Below, one piece after another: positions 22,901 through 35,394 of a stretch of 64,000 nt of DNA. The stretch is from Rhododendron vialii. Its lineage: Eukaryota > Streptophyta > Magnoliopsida > Ericales > Ericaceae. The first letter of the stretch is position 1. Every line of letters begins with the position of its first letter. Position numbers and translations under genes: made by a program. The stretch covers positions 27,364,352-27,428,351 of the forward strand of contig NC_080562.1 of NCBI RefSeq assembly GCF_030253575.1, in the 5' to 3' direction. The notes below the pieces were generated by a model. That model saw only the letters and a list, made by a program, of their open reading frames with translations. It had not been told where the DNA came from and made no database searches.

Positions 22901-24884
22901 TTACTTTCTCCACATTAGATAATGATAAATTCTGTTAGTAGTAGACTAGTAGTAGTAGAGTGTGAACCCAATCTGATATATTGGTGCAACTTTTATTGAT
23001 GGTTCATCCACCTACTTGAAAAAAGTTTGAACTTAACGACAAAGTGAAATGCCAAAATTATGCTTGGGCATGATTACGCTTTTTGCCATTAGACTTTCTC
23101 TTTCTAAACCTTGAAGTGTAGATACTATCCAAGAGTGTCTAGGTAAAATGGCAGAACACCTCCACAGATAGCTAATAGCAAACGTTTATTTTAGTTGCCT
23201 GCTAACGTAGGCATTAACCTTCTTGCTGTGTATGTTGAGTTGGGTCTCCTATGTGAAGGACTACAACTCACTTTCAGTAGTTCTTTTGTTATAAGAGATG
23301 AAGTTAGATTGACTGGATATATTTCTACACTTAATGTGCTTTTAGAATTAAGCTTCGATTTTTAGGCTATTTAATGTAATGAGTTACACATTAATTTTTA
23401 CCTTTTTCCATGAATGGCTTGTAGCTTGGATCCTTCATAAACTAAGCCACATATTGTATCCCAATATCTGATTCTTGGATTTGTTTTTCTAGCTGCCGTA
23501 GGTAATTAATTACTCCAAGTTATAATTTTCTTCTTCATAGCTGTATCCTAGCTGCACCTTTATGCTTTTCTTTACCATCTTTAAGGTGTTGTGGTAACTC
23601 TTAAGATTTCTCTAGAAGATCCATTGGGAATGAGTAAGTCAATTGATTCAATGGCACAAGATGCTTATGCTTTTTCCATCTTTAAGGTGTTGTGGTAACT
23701 CTAAGATTTCATTACTATTAACTTATGGGCATTGTGCCATTGTGTGTACACCTAGATGTATCTTTCTAAGCACAATGATTTTCTATGCGAAAGGTATGTA
23801 AAATGAAGTTTTTTAATGGTTCATAAGCTTTGAAAGTACTTTACTAAGCACTGCAACAAAGATCAGTGAATGAACGAAACCTATCTTCTTGATGATATAC
23901 ATATAAACACAAATATCAATTGATGATCACTAACTGTCTTCTTTCTTTCTAGAGATGCCTGGACTGTTAGCCATCTGAGGAGTTCCAATCTATCTGTGAA
24001 GGTAGTTTACAAGCTAGCAATATTCTTGTTTAAACTTGATGAAATTGTGTGTTTGTCTACTAACGAATATCCATAAATTCAGCTCAAATACAGCTTTGGC
24101 ATAAAAGAAGCGTCAATGGCTCATCAATTTTTCCTTTTTGCTGGGGATTCATGGTGCCTTTCACCTTGTTGGAACATATTGGAGAAACAAGATCCCTCCA
24201 GTTTTAGATCACCTCATCCATGCTACATTGAGTTCAAGTTTTGATGTTCAGCTTGCTAATTAGTGTTTTTGAACATATAGTTAATTGGTCCACATAAACC
24301 TTTACAAATAGCTACGTAGCTATGGAATTATCCTCCATATTCCTAGTTAATTTGTTTTGTTAGTTTACATCTGTTGGCATAAAATGGCTCCATAAGTCAT
24401 AGAATAGTGAACCTGCTCATTAGTATTTTCACATTAGTTATGTAAAGTATCTCACGACATCTCGATAGATATTTAACTTCAATCATATAACCTTCAATTG
24501 CATACAGTAGAGTATGGGTAATCTGCATATCTTTTTGTAGTCGTGAGTTGCATTCAAGGGAATATTTGGATCATGCTGTTGAAGTTTCAACTTCTAACAG
24601 TTCAGATTTCCAGAAAGCCACAACTCTGTATCGTAATGAACAGTAGATATAATGAGAAGCGCTGGCGATGATTACACATGATCCAAGTAAGTGATAACGT
24701 TCGAATCCTGGGATAATTTTTTTTTTATAGGAGTAATGAAAGTTCATTACATTTGTCGAAGTTTGATGGAAGTTCATTATTTGGTTGCAATGCTTTGGAA
24801 GTTATACACGAATAAAACGTCACTGCCTAATTTTTTTTTGAATTGGTTTTGTAGTTTTTCGTCGTCAAATTATGTGTGTGGTCG

Positions 24885-24886
24885 TT

Positions 24887-24929
<43 letters not shown>

Positions 24930-25135
24930 TTTGGTTGTAATGCTTTGGAAGTTATACACAAATAAAACGTCACTGCCTTATTTTTTTGAATTGGTTTTGT
25001 AGTTTTTTGTCGTCAAATTATGTGTGTGGTCGTTTGTTAGAGAGAGAGAGAGAGAGGCCTAATTCGAAGCCTAAGCGGAGTTGTTGGGGGTCGAATTTAC
25101 CTCCTTTTTAAAGTTGTATGCTAGGACATATCATT

Positions 25136-25201
<66 letters not shown>

Positions 25202-25290
25202 CCTAATTCGAAGCCTAAGCGGAGTTGTTGGGGGTCGAATTTACCTCCTTTTTAAAGTTGTATGCTTAGGACATATCATTATAAGATAGA
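24885..25290 (+). repeat. (GA)n microsatellites in direct repeats, copy B
   Basis: This has the same organisation as 8395-8790. GA runs are at about 24890-24925, 25038-25055 and 25139-25198, the last bracketed by two repeats of about 85 bases. Run lengths differ from copy A, as expected of slippage. Confidence 0.9.
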
Positions 25291-25553
25291 ACCATAAGAA
25301 ACATTTGCACATGAACTTTTACTAGTAGACTAAAAAGAAAATGCAATGTTTGATGCTAATTTATTTGGATGGTGAAGGAGATTATCGAGCTCCACGACAA
25401 GGGTGAAGATTGTTGAGCTCCACAACAAGGGTTTCGAAGGCAAGGCTGAAAGCTAATATCAGGGTTTTCATTAATTTCTGAAGCCAAAATAGTGTAGGGT
25501 CAATATCTCTCTACTCCCAAAAAATCCCCAAATCAGAAGATTTGAAGAAGAAA

Positions 25554-26783
25554 ATGGCAGACTATCTTCCGCAAGATGTGCTAGTCAACATCTTCACCAG
25601 ACTACCCATAAAAACCCTCTTGCAATGCACCTCCGTCTGCAAATCATGGCACTCCCTAATTGTGAACCCTAGTTTCATTGATTCCCACCTCAATCGACCA
25701 CCTACTCAAGCCTATAACAATGCCCACCACCTCTTGCTTGTGCGGACCTGCTCCGATGATGATGAGGGCAGGAAAGAGCTCTACTCCCTTCACTGTGACA
25801 ACGAAGCATTTGATGAGTATGCCAAGCTTCAGTTCCCTTTCAATAAGAATTATAATCGGTTCTATTGGATAGTTGGAAGTTGCAACGGGATTCTATGCCT
25901 CACAGACAATCAGATGACATATGTGGACAACACAATTCTGTGGAACCCCACGATTCAGAAGTGGGTGAGACTGCCGAAGCCTAGGGTTACCTTCACTTCG
26001 CACGGAGGCTTTGGTCATGCGATTGGCTTCGGCTTTGATGCTAAGTCCAATGACTATAAGGTGGTCAGGATTGTTCGTCTTCTTGATTTCGAATCAGAGG
26101 TCCCACCGGAGATTGATTTGTACTCACTGAGCACAGGCGCTTGGCGGAACATTAGTCATTTGGGTCTTCCTTGTGTTATTAGTGGAAGGGCAACTCAAGC
26201 TTATTTAAATGGTGCTGCTCATTGGATTGGAGCGGATATGGAAAGGCGTTGCATTATGTTTTTATCGTTCCATATGGGTGATGAGGCTTTTCATGGTATG
26301 TCACTACCAGCTGATGTACCATTTTTTCCTTGGTGGCTTATTCCTGCTGTTATTCAAGTATCACTTTCTGTGATAGAGGAGAAGGGTTTTAGTTATGAAA
26401 GAAGTTGGTGCATATGGGTGATGAAAGAGTATGGGGTGGCAAGCTCATGGACTAAACTTATTGATGTAGGTATTGGTGAACAATTTGACATGCCAATTGG
26501 TTTCCGAAAGGAAGGTGAACTCATAATCAAAGCTCGAGGGGATCTTATTTCTTATAGTCCTAGAGATGCACAAGTGAAGGGGCTTGGAATTCGCAGCAAT
26601 ACAGGGGGTTGGTATGATGAATCACTTCATACAGGTGCTTATGTGGAAAGCCTTGTTTTACTTGGAAGTTCGGAGAAAACAAAGGAGGATGAAGTTGCCT
26701 GTGAAGAAGAAAAGGAGGTTGAAGTTGGGTGTGGAGAAGAAGAAATAGAAAGTACAGAAGCAGCAGAAACCAGGCATTTATAA
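25554..26783 (+). CDS. F-box protein with F-box-associated domain, copy B (intact)
   Basis: A single-exon frame of 409 codons. The ATG at 25554 is chosen because it begins MADYLPQDVLVNIFTRLPIK, the F-box proper (about residues 2-45, with CTSVCKSWHSLI). From about 100 to 345 come the blocks usual for F-box-associated (FBA-type) plant proteins: VGSCNGILCL, LWNPTIQKWVRLP, GFGFDAKSNDYKVV, YSLSTGAWRNI and LNGAAHWIG. The last 45 residues are strongly acidic (runs of Glu), which is not typical of the family. Family members join SKP1 and CUL1 in SCF ubiquitin ligases, and the FBA region selects the target. The substrate is unknown. A near-identical but interrupted sister lies at 9052-10278. Between the two, about 19 of 26 substitutions change the amino acid, which hints at weak constraint on at least one copy. 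Confidence 0.9.
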   Translation: MADYLPQDVLVNIFTRLPIKTLLQCTSVCKSWHSLIVNPSFIDSHLNRPPTQAYNNAHHLLLVRTCSDDDEGRKELYSLHCDNEAFDEYAKLQFPFNKNYNRFYWIVGSCNGILCLTDNQMTYVDNTILWNPTIQKWVRLPKPRVTFTSHGGFGHAIGFGFDAKSNDYKVVRIVRLLDFESEVPPEIDLYSLSTGAWRNISHLGLPCVISGRATQAYLNGAAHWIGADMERRCIMFLSFHMGDEAFHGMSLPADVPFFPWWLIPAVIQVSLSVIEEKGFSYERSWCIWVMKEYGVASSWTKLIDVGIGEQFDMPIGFRKEGELIIKARGDLISYSPRDAQVKGLGIRSNTGGWYDESLHTGAYVESLVLLGSSEKTKEDEVACEEEKEVEVGCGEEEIESTEAAETRHL

Positions 26784-27680
26784 CTTCCCACTTAGCCTAA
26801 ATTCTGTGAATCTGCTACTACTGTTGTTCCTCATTGTTAATGCTTTGTATTCATATGAGGCTGCAAATGAATGTTGTAGCCCTATCTATGTTCCAAGCTT
26901 GATATTGATCAAGTTTACATTTTCAGTGCTTATCTTGTGTAATTTGTAGTCCTAGCTAACTAAACTGATTTGTATTTCTAATCTTAAGAATTGCGATGTT
27001 TGTTAGGGTTGTGGCGGGATGACACAATCAAAGTGAGGAAGCAAAGAAAGGTTGAGAACGATTGCAAGCAAAGAAGCAGCGCAGTGAAGCTCTTCATCCT
27101 GGAGTTTATTTGTCTGGAGAAGTAAAAGTAAATAGAAAAAAAAAGACGAGAAAACAAGAACAACTTTATGCTCTAATCTTGCTACTAGTTTACTTAAGGT
27201 TTTTGAGAAGGTCTTTCTGCAATCTCCTGAGTGTAATAAAGGTGATTTTATAGGACATATATGTTGGTAACTCTTTCTTCAGGGGGTTATGTATCTCAGC
27301 TTCATGATGATTTGGAATCATAATGGAATTTGATGCTCATGTATGTCAATGATATCTTCCGCCGCAATTTATTATGGTAGTCATGTTTTGTTGCTTTTAT
27401 ACTGAAGATATCACTAATCCTGCATTATTCTCAATGTCATTCCCTAAGTGTTAATTTCGTCCTTAATGTCATCCTGCCTGCTTAAATTTTGACTTCTGAG
27501 TGTGCTCTGCCCTGCTAATAACTTGACATTATAGGGAGCAGCTTGTTTGGAGGTAGAACTGTAGAAGAAGCAAAATTACTTCTTTTTTTCAAAGTTCGAA
27601 GGGAAAGAAAGCAGGAGGATAGATAGGATTTGGGGATATTTTAGTTTCTAAAGAAAAACATCGAAAGGGAGCTCATTTCA

Positions 27681-29073
27681 AATGCAATGGTAACACATCA
27701 AGTTAACTCTATTTCAACAGTTGCCTTCATTATTATGCCCTGTTAAACTAGAATGGGAGACATTTTTACCAAATTATTATCTCAATTCTGAAGAATCTGT
27801 CTACTTTTATGGGACATAATTCGTAGTTGTGGGTATTAGTAAGTAACTTAGGTTACTTCTTTTTTGCCAAAAAATGTGGATAAACCTTTTAGATGTTGAG
27901 GTGGCAATTTGCTACCAGACCCATGAATTTGTCCACTTATAACCCAATTTGCCCATATTGTATAATAGGTTGAACCCATATGAACCATATTGACATGGAT
28001 TTCAAAGCTATCTGCTTCTCTTTGGCCACCGCTCGAGCTATCTTGCTCTCTTCTTCCGCCCAGTTTCTGATTTTTATTCAGCCAAAATCCTCTCTTCAAA
28101 GTTAGGGTTTTTGCTGTTTAATTTTTCCCTTTACTGTTTTTATATTCCAATATAGGAAGTAAAATTTTCAAATCATTGTAACAAAACAGAAGTGGATATA
28201 GCACTGAAGTTATCGTTTAAACGGACCTTCATGTGCTTCTTCTTTGTCTGCATCTCTATATGATTGAACCTCACTAGCAAATCAAGTTATCGTTGTAAAA
28301 ATACCAAAGCCCTACTGTACTATTTAGACCCCAAATAAAATATCATAAAACCGGTGGGGAAGTGAGAAATTAGATTGACCTCGTCACCATCAGGGCTGGC
28401 TCATATATTTTAGAGGTCGAAAGCGAATTACCTATATTGAGCCCTTTACATTCTCATGAATTTCTTAAAAATATGATAAAAGTACAAAAATAACAAAAAC
28501 ATCAAACTAAAAGGATACAATTATGAGTTTTTGAAGAAAATAAGATACAATTGAGTTATCATTTTGGAAACGTTCTAATATTACTATGTAAGTTACATTA
28601 CAGTAGGGTCTCAATTTGGCCAAAATTCGAGGGTCGGAAGCGGTCGCTTCTCTCGCCTCCCTAATGAGCCGATGGTAATGGCCTGAGGAGGAACAGAGAA
28701 GAAGAGAACGATTAATGGTTGTGGGTTTTCTTTGTTGGGTGACAGCGGAAATGTAGAACAATAACGAGGGGAAGATACGAATATTCCATAAAACGACGTC
28801 GTTTAGTTGAAACAAAAAGAAGGGCTGTTGTGGGTCGTTGGATTTTCTCATTAATGTGTTGGTAACACCACATTAAAAACCTCACATGATCATCACAGAA
28901 AAATTCTCATAGATGATCCGGATCCGATTTCATGAGAAGCCCAGCTTGCGCCTGTGATCACGTGGCACAAATTAATTATTCACCAAAAACCTACATGAAT
29001 ACCATGTGGTTTATATATCTCCAATTCTCTATGATTTTGGTTTTTTTGGCATGAGCAACGAAACCTTATGTGA

Positions 29074-29121
<48 letters not shown>

Positions 29122-30029
29122 TTCAATAGCGATAATGAAATTGATCAGTGACGTATGTACACCAAGTTGAACTAATAGGGGTTTTAACCTTTTGCCATGC
29201 AACTGGAGGAGACCGTACTCACCAAACAAAAAAGGATTAAATACAAAAGAAATAGTTTATAAATGATAGTATTTATTTAAATCTGCACTATATGTTTAGT
29301 GATGAAAAGCATACTAGAATGGAGTGCATCGAAAAATTCACAATCAGAAAACTTAAGAATACAGTGCAGAAAAGAGAAATTAATACTCCACTGGCTATTG
29401 GAATTGCTATATAATTGATAATGTTTTCTATGATTCTAAAATTAATTAAAATCTATCAAACAAAATTCATATTGAATATGAAAAATATTACTTTATGAAT
29501 TAAAACATATAGACAATTTTTTTAGAAGTCCCAAATAGTGAAATATGGGCAACAATTTGGGATGGAGTGGGTATTTTTAATCTCTCAATAACAGGATAAT
29601 GTTGAACACGTGATAGAGTTTAATAAAGCTTATTTGATTGATCTAAAATTTAATTTGAAACAACCCTCGAATCTTTTATCAGATTTACCCATTGGGTACT
29701 TTTTTTTAAAAAAAAAATTCTTACAGAAAAATATACCCCAAAATCGTGGGATTCCTTTTGCCCATGAAATTTTATTAGCTGTAAAAACTAAAAGTTCATT
29801 ACGTGGTTAGGTTAACTTAATGTAAAGAATGAACAATTTTTAGATGATGACACATGTCGCTCGCAGAGGGCTTCTCACAAAAACATTGCCTGCAAGCTAA
29901 CTATAGAAGTATAGATGGATTTAAAGATTTCGTACTAAATTGGCCCATGGGATCTTACCAGATCGAGCACTGCATAAATTGTTGGAAAAAAGAGACTCAG
30001 TGATAGCATAACCCAATTTGTTTTTCAAT

Positions 30030-30065
<36 letters not shown>

Positions 30066-30219
30066 TTTATTATTATTATTTTCATTAGTACAGCATATGG
30101 AGGTGGGACAAAATAAATTAAAGAAAGAAGCTCTGATGTAACACATGAAAAAGAAATATTGGACCAAAAAAACCCAAAAGATAAAAGAGAGGAAAGAAAG
30201 CATTGGTAATACTATGGAG
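27681..30219. other. Intergenic, no gene seen; microsatellites and hAT remnant
   Basis: No recognisable protein. The frames at 27848-28099 and 28507-28851 (minus) have no family signature. GA runs at 29078-29120 and 30031-30062 are simple repeats. The hAT remnant inside is listed separately. Confidence 0.5.
28391..28676. mobile_element. Worn hAT remnant
   Basis: The ends cagggctggctcat and atgagccgatg are an imperfect inverted repeat like that of the 3730-4240 element, and the subterminal text ggtcgaaagcg/cggaagcggtcgc pairs as well. Flanking target duplications are not clear. No coding sequence is retained. Confidence 0.5.
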
Positions 30220-30231
30220 TATATAAATAGC
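30220..30231 (+). promoter_or_regulatory. TATA box candidate upstream of eS30-like locus
   Basis: The sequence tatataaatagc stands about 390 bases upstream of a possible first exon ATG at 30611, with a CT-rich, leader-like tract between (30490-30600). This is a good TATA consensus, but the gene behind it is degenerate, so function is doubtful. Confidence 0.3.
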
Positions 30232-30739
30232 AATCGAAGGGTTAATTAATTCAGTAAGGCGGCTTATCCTTCCCCTTCCCCTCCATAATTAGAAGCACTT
30301 TCGCTTGCCAATTTTGGCTGATTGTGACAATTATGCTCTTCAATTGTTGGCCTTATGTACTGCTGTGGTTGCCCATAATTGTAATTTACCACTTTCCCCA
30401 CGTGGCACGATGTTCTCACTTGATGACTTTCCACAGTATCAAAAAGAACACGCCATCCCATTTTGCAGATGGCGACAACCACGAAGAAAACCCTCCTCTT
30501 CCCACCTCCTTCGCTATTTCTCTCTGTTCCGCCTCTGCCCAACTTCCTCCGCCTCGCTCCGGACTCCGGAGACCACCTTCTGTGGCCTCCTCTTGAGACG
30601 ATACTGCTCGATGGTACGGATCTCGATCACTGGCTTCTTTGTGATGCCTTCTAGGGTTTCGAATTGATTTCTCGGAATATGTAGACAATTATCCTTGATT
30701 GTGTGCTTATTTGTTAATTTTGGGTTGTACTTTTTGTAG

Positions 30740-30902
30740 GAGAAAGGTTCATGGATCGATGGCTCGTGCTGGTAAGGTGAAAGGCCAAACCCCGAAGGTG
30801 GCCAAACAGGACAAGAAGAAGAAGCCAAGTGGCAGGGCTCACAAACGCATGCAGTACGACCGTCGCTTCATTACCGCCAATAATCATCTTTTAATATTTT
30901 AG
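30740..30902 (+). pseudogene. Ribosomal protein eS30 (RPS30) exon, unit 1, degenerate
   Basis: The translation contains [20 protein letters not shown] then [20 protein letters not shown], the core of plant 40S ribosomal protein eS30 (normally 62 residues, MGKVHGS to NSSEK). The upstream acceptor (ttgtag) is followed by two extra bases relative to unit 2, which breaks the phase. At the expected exon end the sequence is gccaataatc where unit 2 has gccagtaatc, so the GT donor is lost. The C-terminal VVGFGKKRGPNSSEK part is not found nearby. A possible first exon, ATG followed by gtacgg, is at 30611. This is probably a pseudogene or a disabled duplicate. Confidence 0.75.
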
Positions 30903-31238
30903 TTTCTGATGTTTTCCCCCTTCTTGATTTCTATTGCATGTTAGTACTGATGGTTTCATTGTTTCGAAATCATAGAGTACGTCTGATTTGTTGATTTTGT
31001 GCCAGTTTTTTCAGAAATTCCTCTGTTTGATATGCTTGGCTGGTTTTGATGTTTTTTCCCTTCTTCATTTCTGTTGCATGCTTGCTTTTTCCCCTTTCTT
31101 GATTTCTGTTGCATGTTAGTATTGAGGGTCTTGATGTAGGGTTTTTCAGAAATTTCACTATCTGGTATACTTGATTGGTTTGGTAAGTGCAGTATTAGAA
31201 AGTGAGGAGTAAGTAATTTTGGGTTGTTCTTTTTGCAG

Positions 31239-31373
31239 GAAAGGTTCGCGGATCGCTGGCTCGTGCTGGTAAGGTGAGAGGCCAAACCCCAAAGGTGGCC
31301 AAACAGGACAAGAAGAAGCCAAGTGGCAGGGCTCACAAGCGCATGCAGTACGACCGTCGCTTCGTTACTGCCA
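31239..31373 (+). pseudogene. Ribosomal protein eS30 (RPS30) exon, unit 2, splice sites intact
   Basis: A 135-base exon lies between a canonical acceptor (tttttgcag) and donor (gtaatc). It encodes 44 residues, [20 protein letters not shown] through RRFVTA, closer to the usual eS30 (LARAGKVRG) than unit 1, but with one Lys fewer and Ser for Arg in PSGRAH. Its phase (two bases before AAG) fits a first exon ending ATGG. No last exon coding VVGFGKKRGPNSSEK is visible downstream. Without it the C-terminus of the ribosomal protein is missing, so I call it a partial copy. If a last exon lies in a place I overlooked, this unit could still be used. Confidence 0.65.
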
Positions 31374-31709
31374 GTAATCATCTTTTAATATTTTAGTTTC
31401 TGATGATTTCCCCCTTCTTGATTTCTATTGCATGTTAGTACTGATGGTTTCATTGTTTCGAAATCATAGAGTACTTCTGATTTGTTGATTTTGTGCCAGT
31501 TTTTTCAGAAATTCCTCTGTTTGATATGCTTGGCTGGTTTTGATGTTTTTTCCCTTCTTCATTTCTGTTGCATGCTTGCTTTTTCCCCCTTCCTGATTTC
31601 TGTTGCATGTTAGTATTGAGGGTCTTGATGTAGGGTTTTTCAGAAATTTCACTGTCTGGTATACTTGATTGGTTTGGTAAGTGTAGTATTAGAAAGTGAT
31701 GAGTAAGTA

Positions 31710-34700
31710 AAAATATAGTCTGATTTGTTTGTGTGTTCAGCTACTATTAATATAATAACTTCTAATTGAATATGTGTTGACGTGTTTTTAATTGTTAAAG
31801 TACTTGTTTTATATATGATGATTAGAATATACATATGTTGACTTGTGAGTATCATAGATTAACCTTCGAAGAAGTGGATGAGAAGACGAAGCCTTTCCAA
31901 GCATCTACTGCTCGCCCTCTCCCCTAAATCTACTGTCCCAAAACCCATTATAATAGCGATTTAGTTTCTGAAGCTTTACGTTAGAGTTTCACTGTTTTTG
32001 AAAATTTGAGAAAATTTTGTTGAAAATTAAAATTACATTGAAATGTTGTTTAATTTACGCAGATTTGAGAGTACGTAATTCTCCAACTTTTTTTGTGGTG
32101 ACCAAAAACGGAAGTTTTAGTTCCGGAAGATAAGTTTTGGCGAAGAGGTCAACGTGTGATTGATCTGATAGCCTTTCAAAAAAAAGTAATTGATCTAATA
32201 ATTTACTTTCTTATGTATGTTTTCTTTTTCATTAAGTACTTTGTGGTGTATGTTCGCTAAGTATTTTGTAGCAAAATAAGTTAGGGTTTTGGTGAAATAG
32301 TGAAGTTGTGATTATGGTGACACCAGTTGTATGGTGCAAAAGCTAGTACAATTTTAATTGGCGAGCTTTGTTTTTTTGGTTTTGTGAACTTATAAGCCAT
32401 AGCATGTTAGTTTTTATACTTCTGTTTTCTACCTTTTGTAGTTGAACATTCCCTATGAGTTGAGGAGATGTTGCTTTTCAACTCAAACTTCGATGGTACC
32501 CAAAGCAACCATGTATATTGTGATTTTGAGAGTTCGGTTTTGTTCTTCAATGGGCAGTTGCCACTTGCTAGAGTTCATGGTATGTAATAGATACATATGG
32601 ATGTGCTAATTTGTTTGTGGATACATCACTTCATATTTAAACTCCCCCCTGCTCTTCGTCTCTTAATGCATGTATGTGGGCTGCCGGGCAAAGCCTAGCT
32701 TGGAGTTGAATCCGCCCGAATAGCACCTGCCCAACAAGGACATAGCAATCGAACCATTGCAAATGAAGAAAAATGGCATCATTAGGTATGCTACTGTTTG
32801 ACAAATTAAACTATAGTCTCAAAGTAGCGAAAGTTTCTTGGCTTGTGCATAGCTTTTTAAATCCAACGGCTCTTCGGTGTAGACATAAGGAAGCACTCTT
32901 TGGTTTACAATTCTTTTGTATGTGCACACCTTTCAGACACAAACAAGGACACAATTCTCTTACAAAACACGAGTCTTGCAGTTTGTAGACCCTGTGTGGA
33001 TCAAACCCCTAATGAGAATATGTGAAATTGTTATGCGCTCATAAGAAAACTAAAACAAATGCTGGTGTTCGTGGGTATTTGTTGCAGATGTTTGGGTTTT
33101 GAGGAGGTTGAGAGCCCCAAGTTTGAATTTAATGTCATTTGGCCAAACCTCCATCATTCTTTCTTCACCTCATCGAGAGAGATCTGGAGACGAAGCTTTC
33201 AAAAGGACCATGGATAGCTACAGCAGCCATTGCAGACCCTAAAATTCTCCCTTGAGTTCATCACATCTTCTTCTTTGTATCCAATTTTGAATCATTTGTT
33301 TAGACTCTTAAGGTACATTCCTTCTCTCTCTGTTATATTACTGTTTATTTTTGGTAAATTTAGTTATTTGTATGCGGCTACCTTGGTCGTCGAAAGTGGA
33401 ATTTTTACATTCATTGTATTCTTTTGATTTTTGGCTTATGTGGTTCTTTATTGTTATTTTTTGGTTAGGGAGAAGGATCTTGGCAGATACAATTACGTTG
33501 ATGGAATAAACTCTACCTAGAGCTTTTGCTTTGTCTGACTAGAATAAACTCTACCTTTTGCTATGTCTAATCCTTTGGCAATTGTATAAATAACCCAATA
33601 GCCAAAGTCATGCAAGTAGCTGAATAACTTGAAACCTTTTTTTCAGTGCAAAAACTTATCTAGGCCATAACTTCTACAACTATCAACTTCTGATGATACA
33701 CTTGATCAAGCTTATCCATATAACCTTTGCTATGATCAACAACAGCCATAATTTAAACAAAATCCAAAACACATCTATACAACAGGCATGAATGACATGT
33801 TGTACACGTCGGCATGCACCTAGTTATGAATACAAAAATGTTTAATTTCCCAATTTCAATAGTCGCAATGAAGTTTTTATAATTCTAATGCATAACACAT
33901 ACTTAAAATTATAAACATCTAACATGTTTGTCAATTTAAATTCATATAAATTGTATTTACAAATTATATATGATTTGGACTATCCCAATCTGCTAGGATC
34001 TACCAATAATATTGGAATCTCTAATTAGAAATTATACCATTTTATTTGATAGAACTATATCTTAACATCTTAATTTTTTTTTTTATAATTCTAAGATCAC
34101 TTCTAATGTCCACATATTTTATTTTAATTGTCTCTAGCTAATTCTTATACTTGGATACAGACATTTCTTTGATTACAAAATGAAAACTCTCTTTGACGTA
34201 TCTTGACGGAAAACTTTCTTTGATCTTCAATTGTTTTTTTTTAAGGCAAAAAATTTCATTAATCATTGAAGTTTTTATAATGACAATAGGAGCAAGGAGA
34301 ACGGCATCATATTTCATTAATCATTGAAGTTGATAGTCAATTGTAAGCTATTATGTCAGCAATTCTTATAATTATATTTTTTTTCCATATTTTAAGGAAT
34401 AAATGAAATCAAATTTTCTCAATGTATTTATTGACTGGAGTACTAGACTACCTCATCATTCATTCATCGGATGGACTGCTTCGATGATTCATTCTTTGAC
34501 TTTTCTTGTTCACTGGATTGCGAAAGTGTCACGATCCCAATCCTAGGGGCGGTCGAATTATCATGACCGGCCAGTGATTCCAATATTCACCTCAGACCTC
34601 TTGAAACACAAGTAAAGTACAGAACAATCCTAAAGCTTTAAACAAAACTTTTAAACAGCAAAAGAAAAAAGATTATATCTACAAAATACCGTTAGAGTCG

Positions 34701-35394
34701 TTCGACAAACATTGATCGAGCATATACAACACTAACGAATTAATCTACTAACGTATAGGAGGGTGGGGAAAAACTTAATTTGTTAGTATAAATAACAAGT
34801 TCTTTGGTATATAAGTATTTCTCGGGAATTGAATTTTTGTCACATAATACAACGATTGTAAATCTTTAGGATTTCGATTAAGGAATCAATGTTTATAAGA
34901 AATCAAAATGATCAGTTTAGTATGAGGCTTATTATGAAGATGAGTTTGGGTCGAAAGTTTTAAACTTTAATTACAAAGAGGAACACAATATTGGTTTAAA
35001 ACACAGTCCACTTTTCAAACTATGTTTAGGACTCACCTATAAAATTTATAATATTATTAAGAGTTAAACACACTTTATCAATTCTGATTATATCTAAACA
35101 TCTCAAATACTTTTTGATATATTTTTTTTATTTTTCCTACTACTTTTTGTAATATCATATGTAAGGGTCAAGCACATCACCTTTTCGCCTTTTCGGGGTA
35201 TATAGTGTGCATTACGTAACATTTATCCAAAAAAAAAAGACATAATATTTTACCACAAAGAGACATAACATTTTGAATAAAAAAGAGGCATATCCACTGC
35301 ACCATAATGAGACAAAATATTTCATTCAACTTGGAATTATGTAGAAAGTACTCGTCATTGCACAAGAACGAATATTATCTATACTACAAGATTT
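31710..35394. other. AT-rich intergenic, no gene seen
   Basis: Scattered short frames (for example 32773-32988 and 33230-33427) lack family signatures. The phrase gtacacgtcggcatgcacctag near 33803-33824 resembles a Helitron end only weakly. Long T- and A-runs are frequent. Confidence 0.5.

Larger units (their letters stand above)
19763..27680 (+). repeat. Segmental duplication, copy B (about 7.9 kb)
   Basis: The sequence is colinear with 2831-11109. B keeps about 57 bp near 20115-20175 that A lost, and about 70 bp near 27605-27675. It has an extra short duplication near 20755-20790. It lacks the hAT insertion of A and the hAT insertion of C. Its F-box gene is open throughout, so B is the best guide to the ancestral block. 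Confidence 0.92.
30715..31709 (+). repeat. Tandem duplication of about 499 bp carrying an eS30 exon
   Basis: 30715-31213 and 31214-31709 are direct repeats differing at a few percent of positions. Shared phrases include ttttgggttgt, gatttgttgattttgtgcca and tggtatacttgattggtttg. Each unit holds one eS30-like exon followed by intron-like sequence. Confidence 0.9.

Noticed and set aside
31855-31926. Possible last exon of eS30 (ttcgaagaagtgg...gagaag after an AG)
   Set aside because: The frame reads LTFEEVDEK rather than VGFGKKRGPNSSEK; the resemblance is too weak.
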